Shown piece after piece: positions 1-15,400 of a DNA stretch of 64,000 nt (its first letter is position 1; the number at the start of each line of letters is the position of its first letter). The stretch is from Stictocephala bisonia (Eukaryota > Arthropoda > Insecta > Hemiptera > Membracidae). A model generated the notes under the pieces. That model ran no database searches and had not been told where the DNA came from. It saw only the letters and a list, made by a program, of their open reading frames with translations. The position numbers and the translations under genes were made by a program. The stretch covers positions 1,937,697 through 2,001,696 of the forward strand of contig JAQJVL010000058.1 of NCBI GenBank assembly GCA_035578905.1, given 5' to 3'.

Positions 1-394
1 AAAATAACAATCAAGTACATACTCATCAAAGAAAACTTATAACTGTTGTATCACAAGTTACAAACTCAGTAGACACGTAGATATGCTAAGCTGACAACCT
101 GTGGACTACAGTCCTGTATAAGACAAACCAGCTACCGTCTTGTCTCAACGTGTAAGTTGTGTCAGACTAATGCCATCTCACTGTACCACCATATATACTG
201 TCAAGGGCATTTCTCCCAATGCTATCTTAGCACATACCTAATGAAAACTGCAACCTAACTGAAAGTATTTTCATCCCTCTGCTGAAAACTGTAAAACAAA
301 GAATGAAACATTTTAATACAACCTAGTTCTCATATTTTTATATATACAATTTTAAAGAATATTATGGTTTATACAATTTTAATGATGAGCATAC
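1..394. other. Intron 3' of the IVS5 exon
   Basis: Apart from the 5' splice site at its upper edge, no coding segment or recognisable repeat was seen here. Confidence 0.6.
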
Positions 395-460
395 CTGCAT
401 CCCAATAATGGCATAAATGAAGAATAACATGGCAATCAGAAGACATACATAGGGTAAGGC
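395..460 (-). CDS. cac: cac exon: IVS5
   Basis: The 66-nt exon (22 codons, phase 0-0) reads [22 protein letters not shown]. The acceptor is GATTGCAG and the donor CAG|GTATGC. It is the IVS5 helix. The next exon, with the repeat IV pore and IVS6, lies beyond position 1. Confidence 0.95.
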
Positions 461-3400
461 CTGCAATCAAAATATGTATTCAAGAATCAAGAAATCTTTT
501 GTAACACAAGTAATATTTTTTTACAAGCTAATTTTGAAATAAAATCCTTATATAATACATGAGGCCCTTTTTTTATCAATTCAACTCCTCCTTATTTCTC
601 GACTAATTTAAACAATTGAGGTGTCAACAAATTTGCCTCTATTTGTAGTTGTGCAATATGGTCTTAATTCTTTAATATTTTACCCTGAAGGATATAGCAA
701 GCCTTTAAAATATGTTTTTCGGCCATAAGAACAACATGGAGAAAGTTAATGAATCAAAAAGTAACAGCTGTTCAAATGTAAATAATGATTTCCAAAAGGT
801 GTTAAGTCAATGGTGTTTGTAATATTGAAATGTTATACCACAGATAACGTGGTTAGACCTTTCATAATGTCAAACCAGGCCAGGTTGTAAGCATGGTTTT
901 ATTCACATTCTATTACTACTCGATTACTCTGCTTTACTAGACTTCAAGGTTTCTTTGGTAATATAATGAAGTTATTTTATTTATTTAATTAATCTTCAGC
1001 TGTTAAACAAAATCAAATGTAATGAACAGATTTAAAATAAGCTAAGTAATATCATTGTGTGTTTATACTAATAAATAGGCAGCAACTTAAGTAATCTGAT
1101 TGATATACTGATATAAATTTTTGTATTTGTTCCCCATAATATGTTAAAGTTAGTTTTTATGCTGAATTTATGGCTAGATGGCCCCTTTCCTGCAGTACCA
1201 TTGCAATTATTTGAGTATGAAGTATGAAACCAAATAATAGTAATTAAAATACTAATGAAATAATAAGGTATACTAATATCTAGAATCATCAGTTATTATT
1301 TCAAAGCCACAATAGTAGTTTCTTTCGAATACCATAAAATTCACATGTTAGTATTAATTATAGAAACGAGAAAACTGTCCATCAATTTCCTGTTATATAT
1401 GAAATTAGTTCATATCGGTTTTCACAAGTAGCTTCAGCAGTCTCTCTCTTGAACACAGTAAAATGACTAATAGCTGCGCTAATAGTGCACAAAACAGTCG
1501 TCTTGCTGCCTATTTGAAACCATTCACCGTTAGATAGCAGTACATGTGCTCGTTTACAGCAAATGCATTGCTTTGGTCTGTCTTTTTGTTTCTATAGCCT
1601 ATGGTATTAGTTAAGCAAAGCTAGTCACCTTGAAAGACTGAACAAATGTCCAGAGTAAGATGCGAATTGTATATCCCTGCCGCAACAACTTGATGAGCCT
1701 AGCCGCTCGGAACAGCCTCAGGAAACCCATGTTAAATGAATTGTCCTAAGGCAGACAACACTAAGCCATTAAACGGTCTTGATGGTTCTAACTCTGTGAT
1801 TATAGTTTAAACAGTTACACGTAACATAATAATATACCACATGTACAAGAAAATCAAGAGTCTTAACTGTTTATCAACTTAAGCTCTGTCAATGGATTAT
1901 TGATTTAATAAAAATAATTCCAGTGATTTCATCTTCAAAAAGAATTAACAAATCAATAATATTGTAAAAAAAATGAAATACCTAGTTTATCTATTCTACA
2001 GACTACAGCATATATTAACAAAGACGAAATTAAAACAAATTTACTTTAGTCTGTCAAAATTATTGCAATTTATGGTATAATTGGGAGGGGAGGACTATCT
2101 TTCAATTATACAATAGGAACATCTTTCAAACTACTAAGCAAATTACAATATAGAAGACACAAAATTATTGGACTTGAAGAAAACGATCACAAAAAACCAT
2201 TAAATATTAAAGAAGAATTTATATTAATATGCATAATTCATAACTATGAAGATTAAAAAAAGAATTCCTACAAAACTCAAACAATTCACATTATAAAAGC
2301 CTATAGTTACAATTGAACATATTAAAAACTGGTCAGCAAAAATAAATATTATACTATAAAATTGTTCAACATACAACTTACAAAATAATAAAAACGTCAA
2401 CATTGATCTCAAAAAGTTAAAAGATCAAATTAAAAATGTCAGAATCACTAATGTGACTTATTTTTATTGAATATTTTTTTTAATGTATTTTAAATTTTGT
2501 TAAAACAAAAAACATTGTTCCAACCAAAGAATGGGTTTGATAGCCCCTGTAGGCTAACTTTGGAAATAAATATTATTAATATTTTTAGTATGGTGTGTGA
2601 AAATAAGTATTCCTGATTATTACAAAGGCTTAGTAAATAACAAGATTTTGTGGTTTTCAGGAGACAATCGTTTTTAAGAATCCTGCGTAATAAACACAGA
2701 GATTGCCAACGTTTTGGCCTCAATACAGCGTAATTATCAGGGCAAAGAAAGTAAACATCACCAACTGCTAACATCGTTATTCATTATTCATTTCTAAGAC
2801 GCTGATCGTAGAGATGTGGGTGAATATGAGGGGTGGATGAGTGTGATAAGTGAAGATGCACGAGTGTAGTCATTGTTACTATCTAAGTTCGACTTAGCTC
2901 AGAAAGGACTATTTAGCAATAGCACAACAGCCAGGGTAACTATGGGACCTACAACTTTACGTGGAATCCGAACCACGTAATGTTGGTTTGAATTTCAGCT
3001 AACTGATAAGTCTGACACTCAGTTCTCTCCCCTACACAACCTCTGAACCTTGACTACTATCCAACATGGACACTCCGACTTCACTAGTAGTATCCACGCC
3101 GATGGCAACCATTAAGAGGACGCCATGTTGGTATTAAGAGGACAAAGCATGGAACTCAACGTTAACTAAAGAGTTAATTAATGTATACGCCTGCACAAAT
3201 ATCATGTTGTCTCAAGAATTAGTGGTGTTTACAATCTTTACCGTGATGATGTCACTCTGTATCGAGGCTAACATGTTGAACCACTGTGTTAAGTGCGCAG
3301 GATTCTCTGACACAGTTATCTCCTGCAGACCATGAATTGTGTAGTGTTTACTGTGGAAGCCTATTTGGGTATATTAATTAACACGTAATATGACAAGTGT

Positions 3401-6400
3401 AATATGTACATTCTCAATTAGGAACAAAAATATTTTCATTCAAGTAGATGAGTTAATCTGCTTTGAAACCTTTGGGAGCGGTTCACAACAACGTGTTATT
3501 TTACCAGGTCTTGTAGAGTAAGATGATTTTACTACAAGAACAGTTGAATTTAAGATTTCAAACTAGGAACCAAACATACAAACAAACATAGAAGTCTTTT
3601 TAGCTCTGTTTCCATTAATACAAATTTGTTCCTCAACAAGTTGCATATTATAAGCCAGCACAAGTTACCGTATGGTGGGACAAGTGCTGGCGAAAAAACA
3701 TGTCCAACGACTAGTTCATTTTCACTGCACTTGCGTCTGGCACATGTCACCCAACTTGTGCCTGAGACTTATAGAAATGGAAACGAGGCTTTAATTGCGC
3801 TAGATTGCTTGTTGCATTAATTCACCAATAACTTCCTCCCTTCTATATTAAACATGAAGATAATTATATCGTCTCAGTATATGGCAGTTTAGAATTTAAA
3901 TATGAGCAATGAAATTAAATTTTAAAAAAACGTGACTTTGAACATTATATTTCATTTCAACACAGATATTGTGAAACTAGATCATGTTATAACAATGCCA
4001 GTTATTTTAATTTGTATGACTAAACATTGATGTTAAGAGCTTTAATACCCATTAGTAAAATTTAACAGATCCTGACATTTAAAAAATATAGTAAATATTC
4101 ATTTGGAACCAAACAAATAACCTTAAAATTGACTTACACTCATAGATGCCTAAGGAAAATGACGAATTTCAAAATATAATAATATAAAACAACAGTATTG
4201 CTATACACGTTTTACCCATTGAATCCTTTCAAGTCCTATGTTGTGTGAGTAGGTGGGCCCATCAAGGCATACGCTGTACAGCTGGAAAGGCCCTTCAAGA
4301 CCTACACTTGGTCGGTGGTGGGCTGTGCGTGTTTCTTTATGCCTTGATATGATGTTTAGAATGTGTGTTTCCCTAACCATTTGGTTTTAAATGAATACTT
4401 ATATTGTGTTCAACTTATACTTAATAAGTTGTTATTTAAGGGTTAACGCCCATTTACCAACATTGCAACACGTCTTACTATGGACCAAACAAGGATATTT
4501 CACTGTTTCATCCTTTAATCTATAAAGGGAAATCTTTTATATTCAAATAATATATATACATATATTAGTTCTAAAAATATCAAATATTTAGAACAATTCA
4601 TTTAAGCTAGAAGAGAAATAAGAAAAATTAAATTTTAAGGTTCATAATGAATAACTTGATTTATAAAAAATAGTGTACTAATAAATTAGAAAACCACGTT
4701 TATATTTGTCTATAAATAATTTTATTCCTCAAGACAAAATATTCAAGTGATTATAGTGAAAGACATGAAATTGAAAATAAAACTGGAAATTATTCTTATA
4801 GCTGGAAATAATGATCAAATAATCTAAAGGAAAAATGTGTTAAAAATAAAAGCTAGATGAATATTTTTTATTAAACTGCTGGAATATGATAAGAAATCCA
4901 AGGAAAAATATCAGATATATCTTCTACTATTATAGTAGTACAGTCAGAGACTCATTTTAGGCATACTTTCACCAACCCAAGAGGTTGTATCGATCACTCA
5001 TAATCAACCAAATGGCCTACGTAATCCACGCATAAAGAGAATTTAATATAACTTTGTCATTTGTTTTTTTTATTTTTAAAATTATCGAAAGTAAATCTAA
5101 TAATTCTAAGACAGCAGTAAGTAATAAAGATGAAAAAATAACAGTCTTAATCAAATTCTTATTTATGTACAGTTTGCATTAACAGAAAGGCAAGTATCAG
5201 TACACCAACAATGCAGCGAATATAGCATTCCTCTAGTCATTAGGCACTACACCTAAATGTGAAGATGCAAGAACCCACAGCCCACGGCCATCACTACCAA
5301 CAACCTACAGGGAATCAATCTAGACTGAAGAAGTGAAAAACCAATTGTTGACTGACGTCACAAAGCACAGGTACTGCCAACTGTTGCCAAGCGGGCGGGT
5401 GGCGAAGCTACGGGTCTACTCACTACCTCAGGGTGCCACATCCACGAGTCAGTTTGTACAAAGAAAGGAAAGTAACAAAATCAGGCAAGGTCCAAACATC
5501 AACACAAACTCATTTAAAGCAAATAAAAAAACAAAAAACAAAATGTATTAAACGAGCATACAGGAAAAATAATATCCAAACCAAATGAATCATAAATTAA
5601 TCTTAATTATTTACATATGTGACATAGAAATAATAACCTGTCAGGAAAACATGTGGTAGTTATCTGTTGTGCTGTAGTTTCACAGTTGATAAGTTTTAAT
5701 TTTTCATTGTTTATGTGTAGATGTTCATAAGCTGTATACAAATTGCTGACGAGACAGATATGTTTCTCTTACCTACTTTTTTTTTATAGGAATATAATTT
5801 AAATCGATGAAAATTCATGTATTCAATATAAATACTATCAGGAGTAATCTTTAAAATTTATTAACTAAGAGTAATACGATTAAGAAAGTTGGTATTCAAA
5901 ATGCAGAATCAACGTTTGAAATTTTAGAACTGTAATTAACGACAGCTATAAAAGAAACCAGCTATACACATATACACCTTTTATGGTTATTTCGAAAGTA
6001 AAACCTTACACTCTCTGATGACATAAATTTAAGATTAATTATTATTATTTTAAATCAATATATTAAATTTATTTGTGAAATGAGAATAAACTGATTATTT
6101 GTTTACGAACGATCAATACAATAATATGTATAAATAGTATAACTGTAATTACGTTATGTCCTTGTTTGTTTAAACTATAGTTGCAGGACCAGGTGGCATA
6201 TTGAGTGAATAGGAACAGAGTCGACCTAGTGAGCGTTGTACCTAGTTGTGGGTGTGTTGAAAGAGAATTTTTAGGACTTAAAACATTCAAGCTTCAAATA
6301 AATCAAGGGGAGGATGGATGGGCAAAGATGGAGACCAATATAAAGGAATAATATATATATATGGTTTTTGTCAGCTACCGTCAATTAATTTAAAATTATA

Positions 6401-9400
6401 TAAAAGCTGTGTTGTATACTTGGAAAAAATTCTAAGTCACCAGATATTAATAAAAAAATTTAAATATCAAGTGATCTCCTGTCACAAAACTAAATCAAAT
6501 CCATAAAGCCATTTAAGACCTGCCTTACTAATTCTATTGATGCTAGCTAATCTCTCTGTTAAACAGTGCAATGAACTCTGTAACTATGTGATCCATTATT
6601 TGAATAGCGCCCCATAATCACATGACTGATCTAGTGTCAACCCCCATTTGTATTTCTAGTACTTACATCTGCCCACTCCAGTTCGGAACCGATTCAATAA
6701 TGTCCACTCCCTACCAGGGAGGTTCATCCCACCTACAGGTTTTGACAGATCGTTAATAAGGAACTTATTTTGTCCACCAAAACTGTTCCACGCTATGGCT
6801 CAGCTAGTATTGGGCAAGAAATTTGATCTGCTCAACTGGAGAACAGTATATATAGGTGGGTTTCGAGATTTTAAGTGGCTGTTCTCAAGTGGGAGATTCT
6901 GTGTAATCGGGAAGTGAGGAGCAATCAAGATCTTATTGAATTCTTTAAGTAGTGATCCTGACATCTTATATTGCACAGAATCGGGAGCCATAGTAGTGTA
7001 GTTGCCATTAGAGTGCCACTAATAGCTCTTATGGCTCTATTAAGTTGGACATAAGTCGCTATAGTATGTGCGCTATTCAGCCATACGGGAGCACTGTATT
7101 CAGCAGCTCAATAAACCAGTGACAAAGCAGTAGTACGCAGGACGATCAATCTAATGTTATTCCCAGGTACTGTGGATGATCATTATAGTGGAATTTTACA
7201 CCATTTAGAAAGATGTTCAATTTTCGATTAGCTAGTCAATTACTTAGGTGGAAGCAGGCTACTTCGGTATTTGATGTAATTTGTTTGTTTGTTCTTTTTT
7301 AATATTATTAATAAGTGTAACCTATTGTGTTGCCTACTGTGATCAAATAACATTTTAAACGAAAAGCTGACTTTGTCAATGCTCTTTCGTAATTGCATGA
7401 GAAAACTGCACTAAACCTCGAAGCTTAGTAGTAATTAATTATTATTAATATTATTCTAGATTAAAAAGTAATTTTGTGGCAAGTCATAAAAATATGTTTT
7501 AAAACTAAGTTAAACTATGTGATAGAACACAATTAAACTATTCTGATTACAATAGTTTTTTGGAGAATAGAATAATTCCAATGTTTTACTTTTAATTATT
7601 TTCACTTTTATTTTGTTAAAAACAAAAAGTACTTAAATACCAACTATAAAACAAAGAATTTAACTATAAACAAAACACTACAGAAGAAACTAAAATCACA
7701 AGCAACAAAACATGAATTCATCAATAAAGAAGAAGAAAGATTGAGATACGGAAGAAGGAAGAATGAAAACACTAAAGATTGAAGGAAGGAATGATAGAGG
7801 CAAATGCAAACCATGATAGTGTACATAAGAACTGTACTGAACCCAAAAATAGATGCAGTATAATGTATAAGACACTGCAGTAAACCTCAACAGACATTAA
7901 ATTTATGTGATGTTCATTCATGACCAAGTACATTAGTACTGCCCTAAACCTCGAAGCAGACATAGTACAATGTACGTTATGATTATGTACATGAGTACTG
8001 CCCTACACATAAAAATAGACACTGGATAATTATTCGGCTAAGATGAACCAGTAACAACGAACCGCTAGAATTAAAGTTTTGCTGAACTGATTGCATATAT
8101 ATTTATATTCCAAATATAAACATCAACATATAAAATATACAAATCCTGTAGTAATATGAATAAGGGCATACCCTAAAATGTGCTCTATCTGCAAAGTTTA
8201 ATGATTATAGCTATTTACAACCAAAAAGTTTTTTGCTTTAAGTCACATTTACTAAACACTGCAGCTCTAATAAGCATAACACAATTTTGTTACTGACCAT
8301 AAACATTCCAACCAGCTATTGCAAGAATTAACTGAAAAGACCTGAAGTGGAAATAGTTGGAAACTAACTAATTAACTAAGTTTTAACTGTACAGTTAAAA
8401 GTTTTCGGCACACAGTGTGCACAAAGTTTTCGGTAGCCTAGTTTTAGAGTGAAGATGAATTGTTTTGCCAATATGAAATCTACTTTTGGAATTCAGGGTA
8501 GTTATGAAAACTTTCAGGATGCCTGATTAAGCATTCATAACACAGCTTGTAAAACTGTATATTGATCTGTGGAAAAATTCTGTAATAATTCAAATCTAAC
8601 CCTCAAAAGGTGATAAGATTTTTATTTTGATTTGTTCACTTAGATACCATTTCTCTGTTCTAATCTCTTGCACTAATGACATTTTACTGTGCTTCGACTG
8701 TCACTATTTGCAGACAGTATGCTTTTTTTCTTTGAGAGATGTAAATCATCATAACTAACAACAGAATTTAAGAGGTTTATATTCTCATTAAAAGTTGTAT
8801 AAAAAAGGGTAGGAGAAATAAACCTAACGACAAATGTCTGAAGAAAGCATAGAGGAATCCACCTACTATAAAGATATTACAACAGATAAAGGACATCTTT
8901 CTTTCATAGAGCCCACCCTCTCACTCAGAGGGAAATGGTCAAGGACTCTTTCTAGTTCTTACATACGTTACTTCTCAAGGATATAGGACACTGTGTTTAA
9001 GAAATATATAGGTTATTAGGATTTTTAATTTGATCTATTTGAAAGATTATATGATTTCAGTAAATAACTGACAAAAACCGTGTTATGATTTAAGCGTTTT
9101 AAAGTACAGAACTTGTTTTTGTCCTTCATTTTCTATCTTGGAGAAAAAAGTAGAAAACCACTAACAATATAACAGTGTATATAGCATATGCATCCTATTG
9201 ATCCTGAAAACTGCTTTGATGTATATAAGACAGAGGAAATGAACTTGCTACAGGTGAAGATTTCCTGTAGCAAAAAGAGGTGATACACCCTTCCTTAGTT
9301 ATGGCACCACAAGCGAAGTAAGAATATTCTTCAAGTTAAAGCAGAACAATTTATCAATGTTTTCTATTCTTTAGGAACACCAATACAATTTACAATAGAC

Positions 9401-12400
9401 CTTACAAACCCATAATAACAAGATCGTCTCCTAATGAAATAAAACAGATAAACTAACATCATTGGTCGAAGTAACATTCATTTAAAATCAAAATACACAT
9501 TACTCTTACGACTACGAAAGACTTTCTAAATTGAGCTATATCAGTTCAGCATAGTATCCATAAAAACGTTTCGTAAATTAAAACTACAACAAAGGTAAGT
9601 CAGCAAGCTAGACACTAGCCTTAAAAATCACACACACATTCAACTCATGCTCACCAGTCATATTTCATATGTTGTCCACCCATCTTTTTCATTTAGTCCT
9701 TATGTTCTACTATCTAATAGTATTATCGTAAAGGCAACAAACACACAGCTCATCTCTAATAAGATTCCAAACTAATGATATTAAAAGAAAATTGTTACTT
9801 CAAATTTTCAGAACAAAATTGTTTTAAAGATATTAATCCTTTGTTTTAATTTAAGAATTCAATCTTTTCAACACTTTTCCATTTTATAACTTACTACCTA
9901 TTACAGTAAACTAATTTTCAAAACAGGAAAACAGGGAAATCGGCAAAATTACTAAAAAAATATCTAATAAACACTAAATTAACACAAACCACAAATATCC
10001 GATGATACTGCTCTGAGATATTTCTAAATTCAGAGTTTACTTGTAGTCTTGCATTCTATCTACAACCTTGTGTAACTTTTGATACTTTCTATTCAATTTT
10101 AAATTCCACACATCTCACAAATTTGCTAAACTTTATACACTACTGCAGATGTCAATGGTGGGTTGCCTATATTTCACAGTTAAATTAAATGTTATTATCA
10201 TTATTCATTATTTAGATGCCGATCGTCAAGATATGAGCGAATGAGTGTGTTGTAATTAGTTGAACGAGTCTGATTTTCACCTAACTGACTAGCCTGATAT
10301 TCAATTCTCTTCCCTACACAATTTCATTACCACAGTACGTGTATAGGTGGGCGGGCGGGTCAATACCACAGTACGTGTATGGGTGGACGGGTGGGTCAAT
10401 ACCACTGTACGTGTATGGGTGGGCGGGCAGGAACCTTGACTAAAATCCAACGTACATGTGGATGGCAACCATTAAGTGGACACTGTGTCGGTATTCAGAA
10501 TAAAATTAGGGCTAAGAAGCTCTCTCTTAACATTTTTAACTTGTGGTCCAATCACTTAAAAGTTGGTAGTGACAAAGTGGGCCAGCTGCGCGCAAGTTAG
10601 GAAGCTCACCGATCGACCATTCAAGAAACAGTCACGCTCAATGTTGCTTGACGCCATTATATGGAAAAAACCATCAGAACCTCAAGTCAAGGGCACTGTC
10701 AACATAAGTGTGGGTGGGTATGTAGAGTTGTCCTTATGAGTAAGTGGGAAGCCATCGCTATTTGTGTTCGTGGGTAATTAATTAAGAGGGTCATTGGTAT
10801 TTGTATCCTTGATATGTGACACTTACTCTGATAATTTATAAGCTGGTACCAATTGTATTTCATTTAAATTCGGGAACAGAGAAAATTAACATGCTTCCAA
10901 ATGAAGGCTATGAAGTTTTTGAGAGACCAACGGAGTAGCACCAAATAAAAAATCTGTATAATCAATTTAATTTGACAATCCGACCATAAGTGAAACATTG
11001 GTAAACAAACCTCAAAATAGTATGAGTCGATATGTGAGAGGGTCAACGTTGTGCGTTGAATGGGAGGATTGCGAACATTATACCATGTATGGCAGGTGGA
11101 AGGAAGATAGTCATCAGAATCATCCCTGTAGGAGTAACGAGTCAAAGTATGACATGTACTCAAAGGTGATAAGAGTCATGTGTAAGCTGAGTGGATAGAA
11201 CCATCATGAATTGTTTGTACTGAGGATGGGTCTATGTAAAGTCATGTTGTATAGTGTATGAAGCTCCATCAAGAATCATATGTATATAGGGTAGATGAAT
11301 TTAGAGTCATGTTGCATGGGTTGTGCAGATCAATCAAAAATAGTTTTAAGAACGCACAATTATTCATAGCATAGTGAGTATGATGTTGGCACACACTGTT
11401 GAGGCAGGTAGTAGTGGGGCTGTTCTAGACTTCTACTGATGACTAAAATATGGACCTGACCTTGAATGAACTAATAGTAGTTATATACATGTTGACTTAT
11501 AGAACATCTTTTTAACTGAAAAAGAGCACTAGTAAATTTGTGTTTAGTGTTTGGAAGACAAATTTTTTTCAAAAATGCCCATTTCCCTGTCCGTTCCTGT
11601 TTGAATTATTCTTGATTTAGCCCTTGTATATCTTGTAGTGCTAAAGTAAAACTATATATAATAGATCAACAACAAAGATAATAAATTTACTATTTTATAC
11701 AATTTTTATTACTATAAGTAACGCTATTTTAAGTTTAGCACTAGTCTACAAGTTCAATTCATTTGTAATAAATTAAAACAATAATTACTATACTGAATGT
11801 TGAGAGAAACAAACATCTACAAGCAAAATATTTTCTTCACAGAGTTAAATAGTATAATTGTTTAAACGCAGCAAACAATATTCTACAAACTAATTACAGA
11901 TCAGTTATTATTTGAGGTGGTAAAAGTGATAACCGTTTAATAATAAAAAAAGTGGCTCAGTAAAAACAGGTGGTAAACAAAACTAAAACCAGTCATAATT
12001 AAGGGTAAAACTAACATACACCTAACTAGAACATACATAGAACCCAAATGCAATTTTAAATGCAGCTGCCACAAAAGCTTTTGCGCAGAAATTCTAACGG
12101 CAAAGCATCAATAGAGAAAACCAAATAACGGCTCCTCTGGCAGTTGCTCACCTTGGTAGACGCATCAAAGCCGTTTAGGTAGATTTGACCATTAGGACTC
12201 GTTCTAGGGGGAATTTCCCTACCCCTTTCCTAAACAATAACCCTTTGTTTCTTAACGTCTACATTCAATCAGTCATAAATAAACAATAAACAGTTTTAAT
12301 GTAACAGTCATGTTCTGGTACATGAGAATCTGTAAATTAAGAGTTAGTTTTAGAAAATTCATTACTTATCGTAAATAAATATAACAAACTCATAAAATCA

Positions 12401-15400
12401 CTAATAGATTAGGTTTTGTAATGATTTTGAAAGTAAACGAGAACACAACTGAATAAAATAAATTACTATTGATATAAAATATAAATATACCCTTACATTT
12501 AACTCCTCTACTCCTCTTATCATAAATCTCATAATGAAGTATTACCAGCCACTGCCAATAAAATGTTGTTCTTAATTATTTTAGACTTTATAATTAAGTG
12601 TATCTTCTTTTGTATTCATCTAACAACAAGCTACTGAAATATACAGCAACTTTGTATTTTTTAACAATAACAGAGTAAAGAAAAGAAAACACTTTTATAA
12701 CTATACACACTAGTTAGTTATATTAATTCTGTTGACATGCTTCGCAAATCAGAAATAATTATGTCAGAAATTAAAATGTAAAAATCAATTATTTGGTTTC
12801 AAACAAGTAAAACTAATTTTCAGTTTTTGACACCTATATCTGAAATAAATTAAATTGATTTATTTCATGTAACTATACTACGACTATACACTTTACTTCT
12901 GGTCACTTGATTACTGTAGTCAATGTATGATTTTGCATTTCGTATATTTTTTAATATGAACAAATTGCATTACTTCTACTTTTTTTCATCGATTCAGCTC
13001 TAACAAATTTAAAAAAAATTATTTTTAATAAGGTGTTTAGTAGAATCATAAGTTAATTTCCATAAAAAATTAAAAAAATCAACACTTTTGTTAAGAATTT
13101 GTGTTAATACCCAAAGTCAAAAAGTACACTTTATGAAGAAATAAAAACATTATATATCTAGAATTTAAATTTTCCAGTTACAACCGCTTCAAGGTACTAT
13201 ATACATTATAAACCGATACATACAAGATAAACCGACGTTTACCCATGCTGTGATGTGGCATCCTCAGTGGTATTTCTGAGACTGAGGATACCTTATCACA
13301 CCATGGGTAAACATCTGGTTATCTTGTAAATAGTGTAGATAGGAGCACCTTGATGCAGTTGTCACTAGAAAATATAGATTTCAGTTATGACACTAGCCAC
13401 TTATTACTAATATCTAATATTATATATCTGTTAATTACTTTTAATATTTCTACATGCATAAAAACAGTTACTATGAATATTTATGAATAGCTTAGTATTA
13501 TTCTAGAAAACTATGAAACAACAAGAAAAAGCAAACTATAAACAGTGTTGGACTTACCACTAGTTCTAGGACCAGGGCATCAACAATACTTCCAATAACG
13601 GTGGTGAAATCAAAAATATTCCATGGATCTTTGAAGAAATTCTGTAATATTTAAAGTGAAAAAAATCATTTTAAAGTTTGCAACAGGTGTTTGAAAACAT
13701 ACTAAGATTAAAAACTTATTTTTATAATTGAAATGAGACTGCATTTAAGGTAAATGTTTAGTTTAAGCATCTAAATCTATCATTTAATAGTAGAGAAGTG
13801 AAATAATACCAAACAAACTTATAAAAAGTAGTAAGAATAACAAGTAACAATAGATGAACATAATACGTTTTACAAAAACAACAGAATGTTGATGTTATTG
13901 TTCATTAAACATGAGTTTTATAATTAGAATCTATATTTTTCGATGACACTGCATCAAGGTGCTATCTACACTGTTTACAAGATAACCAAACGTTTCGCCC
14001 ATGCTGTGATGCCATATGTACGTTATTATGATATATGCTGTATCACAACACGGGTGAAACGTCTGGTTATCTTGTAAGTAACGTAAATAGCACCTTTACC
14101 CGGTTATCATTGGAAAATATAGATTCTATTTATGACATTTAAGCTTAAGATTTTTACAGGCTTCATTTACAATAATAGACAACTATATATAAAACCCCTC
14201 CCATCAAAGCACCTCAAAAATCCTTATCGGGTGTCCGACACTAAAGTCCAACTGCTTTACAAACGCTCAGTGCTCCTTACTACTATCTTATAGTGATTTT
14301 TAGAACTTCTTATTTTTTTATCAACAGTTAGAAACATTTTCTTTGTTACTAACTCTCTGTTTACAGTAGGACAAACATTAATTTTATTCATTGTTTAATA
14401 ATTTCATTTCCACCAGAGCCTTTCAATCTTGTGCTGCTATCTTACTATCACTTCTATACGTTGTAATTTTTTCTACTTATTTTATAGCCATATTTATCTC
14501 TCATTTACTGTACGAGAAAGTAACAGTTTTACAAACAAACAAAAATAACTTTTGAGTTGGCATTTGCATGGTAGTGAAATTTAAAGACCTAAGAATTTAT
14601 AATTTGTACCGTTACTATGAATCAACAAATCTGCTTTATGACTATATATATACTACGTAATAGTTTTGTTAACCCTTTCGATGCCGCTGTCCGATATATC
14701 GGACCGCTCGTAATTTTTTTTTCGATAAGGCATTTTCGTTAGTATGCCATATATACGGTACCAATCTGTTGAGAATTGATTATAGTACTCAGAAAAAGTC
14801 TTTCAAACATCTTTTAAATATGCGTTTGTTGAAATATATTTGTCACACTTGAAATAATCGCTCAAGTGTGACAAATATGTGATTTTGTACTGTCGAAAAA
14901 AAATTACGATAAATCCTGGGATTTTCAAGGTAAGACTTTGAAATTTGGTATGCATGTTAGTAATTAAATGTTCTTTCAAATAAAGTCACTTTTATAGCCC
15001 TAGTATTTTTTTTGTATGGTCTGAAAAGTTTCAAAATTGAAAAATTAAAAAAATTTTTTTAAATTTTAAAAAAAGTTGATTTTACAAATTAAAACCAGTA
15101 TTTTATTTAAGAAAATATATAAGTAGTAAAAAGAGCATTTCAAAACAAGAAAAACCAAAAAATAATTATGAAAATATATTGAAAAATAACAAAGTTAGAA
15201 CAAAATAACGTAAACTATGCATATTCACTAAAAATACCCCCGGCATTTCTCGCATACCAAGGGAAAAAACGCCCGGCATCGAAAGGGTTAATTATGTGTA
15301 TTTTTAATTAACTAAAAGCTAAAATTGTTATGCAATTGTAGAGCAGCCCAATTAATTCAGTCCTGTAATTTTCGGAAAGCATTGAGGTATTTTGTTCCGG

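Larger units (their letters stand above)
1746..12151. other. Long intron between the IVS4 exon and the cassette candidate
   Basis: The interval is mostly AT-rich unique-looking sequence. Recognised content is listed separately: family C repeats (2780, 10195), a decayed LINE tail (6480-7250), short degenerate tandem repeats (7821-8035) and a 36-bp minisatellite (10325). The short open frames at 3550-3820, 5333-5551 and 10864-11198 show no protein family and are treated as chance. A compact GC-richer block at 4220-4340 is unexplained. Confidence 0.5.

Noticed and set aside
7644..7963. Overlapping minus-strand hydrophobic open frames
   Set aside because: They come from A/G-rich low-complexity sequence and degenerate tandem repeats, with no conserved motif.
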